Part shown: positions 7,093 to 10,318 of the stretch, piece after piece | Layout: the number at the start of each line of letters is the position of its first letter | Position numbering within the stretch: position 1 is the first letter of the stretch | Assembly (NCBI GenBank): GCA_023263235.1 | Contig: JALQXE010000042.1 | Span: forward strand, 1-10,318 | Origin: Sediminibacterium sp. | Lineage (GTDB): Bacteria; Bacteroidota; Bacteroidia; Chitinophagales; Chitinophagaceae | DNA: 10,318 nt | Direction of reading: 5' to 3' | Notes under the pieces: generated by a model | What the model saw: only the letters and a program-made list of their open reading frames with translations | What the model was told of the DNA's origin: nothing | Databases searched by the model: none | Made by a program: the position numbers and the translations under genes

Positions 7093-8907
7093 ATGTCTTC
7101 TGTCACGCCCAAACCCACTTTAAAAATCACGATTTTAAAAAGAGTTTTTTCTTTTGTTAAACCCTATCGTTTTATTTTTTGGGCCAATGTGATTTTGTCA
7201 ATCATACTAGCTTTTGCCACCCCTGTAAGGCCTTATTTAATTCAGTCTACGGTTAATATTGCCATTGGAAAATTTGTAGAATTACCAGTTTGGGTGCAAT
7301 GGTTCATTCCTACCGGGGCATTTGGGGATGCGGCAAAATTGGTGATTGCCATAACCATGTTCCAAGTGGCTTTTATCTTTTTTGAAACCCTACTTCGTTT
7401 CTTTTTCACCTTTGGAATGGCATGGTTAGGACAACAGGTAATTAGAGATTTACGCAATAAAGTGTATGACAAAATTATGCATTGGGAAATGCGTCAATTT
7501 GATCAAACCCCTATTGGTACATTAACCACCCGAACCATTAATGATATTGAGAGTATCAATGATATATTTTCAGATGGGCTCATTCCTATTTTAGCGGATC
7601 TACTCACTATTATTGTAACCCTCACAACGATGTTTGTGATTAACTGGCAGCTTACCTTAATTTGTTTAATTCCATTTCCTATAATGGTAATAGCTACTTA
7701 TTTTTTTAAAGAAAGTGTAAATAAAAGTTTTATTCAAGTACGTAATGCAGTGGCCGCACTTAATGCTTTTGTGCAAGAACATATTTCTGGTATGCAAGTA
7801 GTTCAAGCCTTTGCTGCAGAGGAAAAGGAAATAAAAAAATTTACAAAAATAAATGAGCAGCATAAGCAAGCAAATATCAAAGCTATTTTTGCATACTCGG
7901 TTTTCTTTCCAGTGGTAGAAGTGGTGTTGGCACTGAGTATTGGTTTGATTGTGTGGTGGGTGGCAGGGCAGTCCTTGGATGCAGGTTTGTTGGTGGCTTT
8001 TATTTTATTTTTGAATCAGATATTTAGGCCCTTAAGAATGATTGCCGATAAGTTTAATGTGTTGCAAATGGGCATGGTGGCAGCAGAGCGCGTTTTTAAA
8101 GTTTTAGACAATAAAGATGTTACCATAAACGATGGCGTTTATGCACCTGAACATATTCATGGTAAAATTGAATTTAAGAAAGTAAAATTTGCTTATCAGG
8201 AACCCAACTGGGTGTTGAAGGATATTGATTTCCAAGTGCAAGCCGGGGAAACCATTGCATTGGTGGGACATACAGGCAGTGGTAAAACATCTATCATTAG
8301 TATTCTAAATCGTTTATATCCTTATCAAGCTGGGCAAATTTTATTAGACGATCATCCTATTGAATCTTATACTTTGGATAGATTAAGAGCTTCGGTAGGC
8401 GTTGTGCTTCAAGATGTTTTTTTATTTTCGGGTTCGGTATATGATAATATTACTTTACGCAATACCTCCATCACAAAAGAACAGGTATATGAAGCAGCCA
8501 AGATGATTGGTATGCATGATTTTATTATGCAATTGCCTGGAGGCTATGATTATCAAGTAATGGAAAGAGGAGCCACATTAAGTTTAGGCCAGCGTCAATT
8601 ATTAAGTTTTATCAGGGCTTTGTTATACAATCCTTCTATTTTGATTTTAGATGAAGCCACATCTTCAATTGATACAGAAAGTGAACAATTAATTGAACAT
8701 GCAATTGATGCACTTATTAAAGGACGCACTTCAATAGTCATTGCCCACAGACTTTCTACCATCCGAAAAGCCAATAAAATTATTGTTTTGGACAAGGGGG
8801 AAATTAAAGAAATGGGTACCCATAATGAGTTATTGCAATTGGGTGGATTTTATGCAAAGCTTACCGAAATGCAATTTGCTAAGAAAAATGAAACAAGAAA
8901 TTCTTAA
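7093..8907 (+). CDS. Type-I ABC exporter half-transporter (fused membrane and ATPase domains, MdlB/YheH-like)
   Basis: This 604-residue protein fuses six membrane helices (about residues 28-50, 80-108, 160-182, 184-206, 266-290, 294-312) to an ATPase domain (about 358-595). It should work as a dimer in the inner membrane, exporting lipid, drug or peptide; the substrate cannot be read from sequence. The ATPase keeps the A-loop Tyr368, Walker A GHTGSGKTS (Lys398), Q-loop Gln440, Walker B ILILD with Glu521, D-loop SSID and His552. The signature is LSLGQ (496-500) instead of LSGGQ. Related MdlB-type proteins use LSVGQ, so this is a family-style variant rather than decay. The following ATSSIDTESE also resembles MdlB/YheH members. 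There is no partner half-transporter alongside, so a homodimer or an unlinked partner is possible. The ATG is the first in frame and is supported by the nearby -7 box. Confidence 0.93.
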   Translation: MSSVTPKPTLKITILKRVFSFVKPYRFIFWANVILSIILAFATPVRPYLIQSTVNIAIGKFVELPVWVQWFIPTGAFGDAAKLVIAITMFQVAFIFFETLLRFFFTFGMAWLGQQVIRDLRNKVYDKIMHWEMRQFDQTPIGTLTTRTINDIESINDIFSDGLIPILADLLTIIVTLTTMFVINWQLTLICLIPFPIMVIATYFFKESVNKSFIQVRNAVAALNAFVQEHISGMQVVQAFAAEEKEIKKFTKINEQHKQANIKAIFAYSVFFPVVEVVLALSIGLIVWWVAGQSLDAGLLVAFILFLNQIFRPLRMIADKFNVLQMGMVAAERVFKVLDNKDVTINDGVYAPEHIHGKIEFKKVKFAYQEPNWVLKDIDFQVQAGETIALVGHTGSGKTSIISILNRLYPYQAGQILLDDHPIESYTLDRLRASVGVVLQDVFLFSGSVYDNITLRNTSITKEQVYEAAKMIGMHDFIMQLPGGYDYQVMERGATLSLGQRQLLSFIRALLYNPSILILDEATSSIDTESEQLIEHAIDALIKGRTSIVIAHRLSTIRKANKIIVLDKGEIKEMGTHNELLQLGGFYAKLTEMQFAKKNETRNS

Positions 8908-9001
8908 ATTATTGATTTTCAGTGAATTGAGTTTATAATTATTTTTCCACGCTTGCTTCAAGTTTCTATTAATAAATGCTCATTTTCAGCAGCTTTATTC
9001 C

Positions 9002-9009
9002 TATCTTTG
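9002..9009 (+). promoter_or_regulatory. Candidate Bacteroidota -7 box for the ATP synthase operon
   Basis: TATCTTTG fully matches TAnnTTTG and lies 20 bases before the ATG at 9030. No TTG stands at the expected -33 position. It falls inside the frame extension that opens at 8976, which argues that translation starts at 9030. The rest of the 122-bp gap after the ABC gene shows no T-tailed hairpin. Confidence 0.45.
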
Positions 9010-9029
9010 CCGCAAATTTTAAGCGTATT

Positions 9030-10178
9030 ATGAGCTTTAGTCGTATAAAATCATTGCTGGTTGTGGGTTTTGGCCTATTTGCTATGTTATTTTCAAATGC
9101 CATTTTAGCAAATGAAACACCTGTTGTAAAAGAAGGCGCAAAACAAGAAGTAATTGAGGCGGCACCTAATAAGGAGCATGCTTCCAAAGAGGAAGGTGAT
9201 TTTAATGTTACGGAAACTATATTAGAACACATTAAGGATGATCACAGTTGGCATTTATGGGGACATACTTCGCTTCATTTGCCAGTGATTGTAAAAACCA
9301 ATAAAGGATTTGAGGTTTTTTCTTCAGAAAAATTATTGGACGAGCATCATGAGCCTGCAGTGTACAAAGGTAATTTTGACTATAAATTAATAGAAGGCAA
9401 ATTAAAAATTGTAAATGCTAATGGCGAAATTGATAAAGCCGCCAATGCTCAATTATGGGATTTATCCATCACAAAAAACGTTGCAAGTTTATTTGTTTCC
9501 GTATTTATTTTATTGGTGGTGTTATTAACTGCTGCTCGTGCTTATAAAAAAACAGGGGTTACTTCGGCTCCAAAAGGTTTACAATCTATGATGGAACCAA
9601 TCATCTTGTTTGTAAGAGATGAAGTGGCTATCCCCAATATTGGTGCTAAGAGAGCAGGTAAATATTTACCATTCTTGTTAACTATTTTCTTTTTGATTTT
9701 AATCAATAACTTTTTAGGATTAATTCCATTCTTCCCTGGTGGCGCTAACGTGAGTGGCAATATTGCTTTCACAATGACCTTGGCAGTATGTGTATTTATC
9801 GTGGTGAATTTAAGTGCGAATAAAAGTTATTGGGAGCACATTTTCTGGATGCCTGGCATGCACTGGAGCATGAAGTTATTCTTAGCGCCAATTGAACTGA
9901 TTGGTGTTTTCACAAAGCCTATTTCTTTAATGATTCGTTTGTTCGCGAACATTACAGCAGGCCACATTCTAGTGTTAAGTTTGATTTGTTTAATCTTCAT
10001 ATTCAAAACGGTATTTGCTTCTGCGATTGCAGTTCCATTTGCAGTATTTATTGGCATGATTGAGTTGTTGGTTGCATTCTTGCAAGCCTTCATCTTTACT
10101 ATGTTAGCTGCGATGTATATTGGAATGGCTACAGAGGAGCATCATCACGAGGAACATGCAGGTGCGGCACATCATTAA
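9030..10178 (+). CDS. atpB: F-type ATP synthase Fo subunit a, with signal peptide and N-terminal extension
   Basis: Subunit a forms the stator half-channels that pass protons to the c-ring in the inner membrane. From ATG 9030 the protein has 382 residues. It has a signal-peptide-like start (1-27, cut ILA|NE), a hydrophilic presumably periplasmic stretch (28-145), then membrane helices from about 150 to 365. The essential arginine is Arg303 in SLMIRLFANITAGHIL (E. coli Arg210), and Gln352 in LQAFIF matches Gln252. His312 and Glu345 occupy the positions of E. coli Glu219 and His245, a reciprocal swap. The tail is His/Glu-rich. E. coli subunit a is about 271 residues; the long N-terminus is typical of Bacteroidota. 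An upstream in-frame ATG at 8976 would put 18 residues before the signal peptide and span the likely promoter, so I prefer 9030. atpE follows after 45 bp. Confidence 0.95.
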   Translation: MSFSRIKSLLVVGFGLFAMLFSNAILANETPVVKEGAKQEVIEAAPNKEHASKEEGDFNVTETILEHIKDDHSWHLWGHTSLHLPVIVKTNKGFEVFSSEKLLDEHHEPAVYKGNFDYKLIEGKLKIVNANGEIDKAANAQLWDLSITKNVASLFVSVFILLVVLLTAARAYKKTGVTSAPKGLQSMMEPIILFVRDEVAIPNIGAKRAGKYLPFLLTIFFLILINNFLGLIPFFPGGANVSGNIAFTMTLAVCVFIVVNLSANKSYWEHIFWMPGMHWSMKLFLAPIELIGVFTKPISLMIRLFANITAGHILVLSLICLIFIFKTVFASAIAVPFAVFIGMIELLVAFLQAFIFTMLAAMYIGMATEEHHHEEHAGAAHH

Positions 10179-10205
10179 TAAATAATTTAAAGATTTTTTC
10201 AATAA

Positions 10206-10318
<113 letters not shown>

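Noticed and set aside
7020..7130. Longer rel start at 7130 with a hydrophobic N-terminal segment that could be taken for a membrane anchor
   Set aside because: It would overlap the divergent ABC coding region by 38 bases and translate through both promoters; the family start at 7019 fits better.
8976..9029. Upstream atpB start adding 18 residues
   Set aside because: It crosses the TATCTTTG -7 box and puts a second hydrophobic stretch before an already complete signal peptide.

Overview
This AT-rich window reads as chromosomal housekeeping DNA from a member of the Bacteroidota. A family such as Chitinophagaceae is plausible, but that is inference. Four observations support the phylum. No start codon has a convincing Shine-Dalgarno sequence. 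Several genes are preceded by the Bacteroidota -7 promoter consensus TAnnTTTG. AtpB carries the long signal-peptide-bearing N-terminal extension typical of this phylum. The rplS / tatA / gatA / lytic transglycosylase cluster also looks like this phylum.

Layout. Bases 1-113 hold the end of rplS (ribosomal protein L19), closed by an intrinsic terminator at 152-183. A rightward cluster follows: tatA (Sec-independent protein export), gatA (tRNA amidotransferase subunit A, starting at TTG) and a secreted MltD-like lytic transglycosylase, ending at 2948. Converging on it is a leftward block, in transcription order rel (bifunctional (p)ppGpp synthetase/hydrolase, 7019-4761), purA (adenylosuccinate synthetase, 4670-3408) and a small, highly charged protein of unknown function (3297-2956). 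Divergent from rel, across a 73-bp gap, is a type-I ABC exporter half-transporter (7093-8907). The window ends with the start of the F-type ATP synthase operon: atpB (9030-10178) and the first 31 codons of atpE.

How the genes relate. Most are core functions: translation (rplS, gatA), export and envelope (tatA, transglycosylase, ABC exporter), stringent response and purine synthesis (rel, purA), and energy (atpB, atpE). The closest functional link is rel next to purA, because AdSS is a known ppGpp-inhibited enzyme in E. coli and AMP made through PurA feeds the ATP used by Rel. All recognised enzymes keep their catalytic residues, and I see no frameshift, insertion sequence, CRISPR array, tRNA or phage sequence.

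I found no new multi-gene system. The points worth a second look are smaller: the alternating-charge protein, very short predicted leaders on several genes, a 40-bp-period direct repeat between rel and purA, a natural swap of the His/Glu pair in AtpB, a variant ABC signature, and three start-site decisions.
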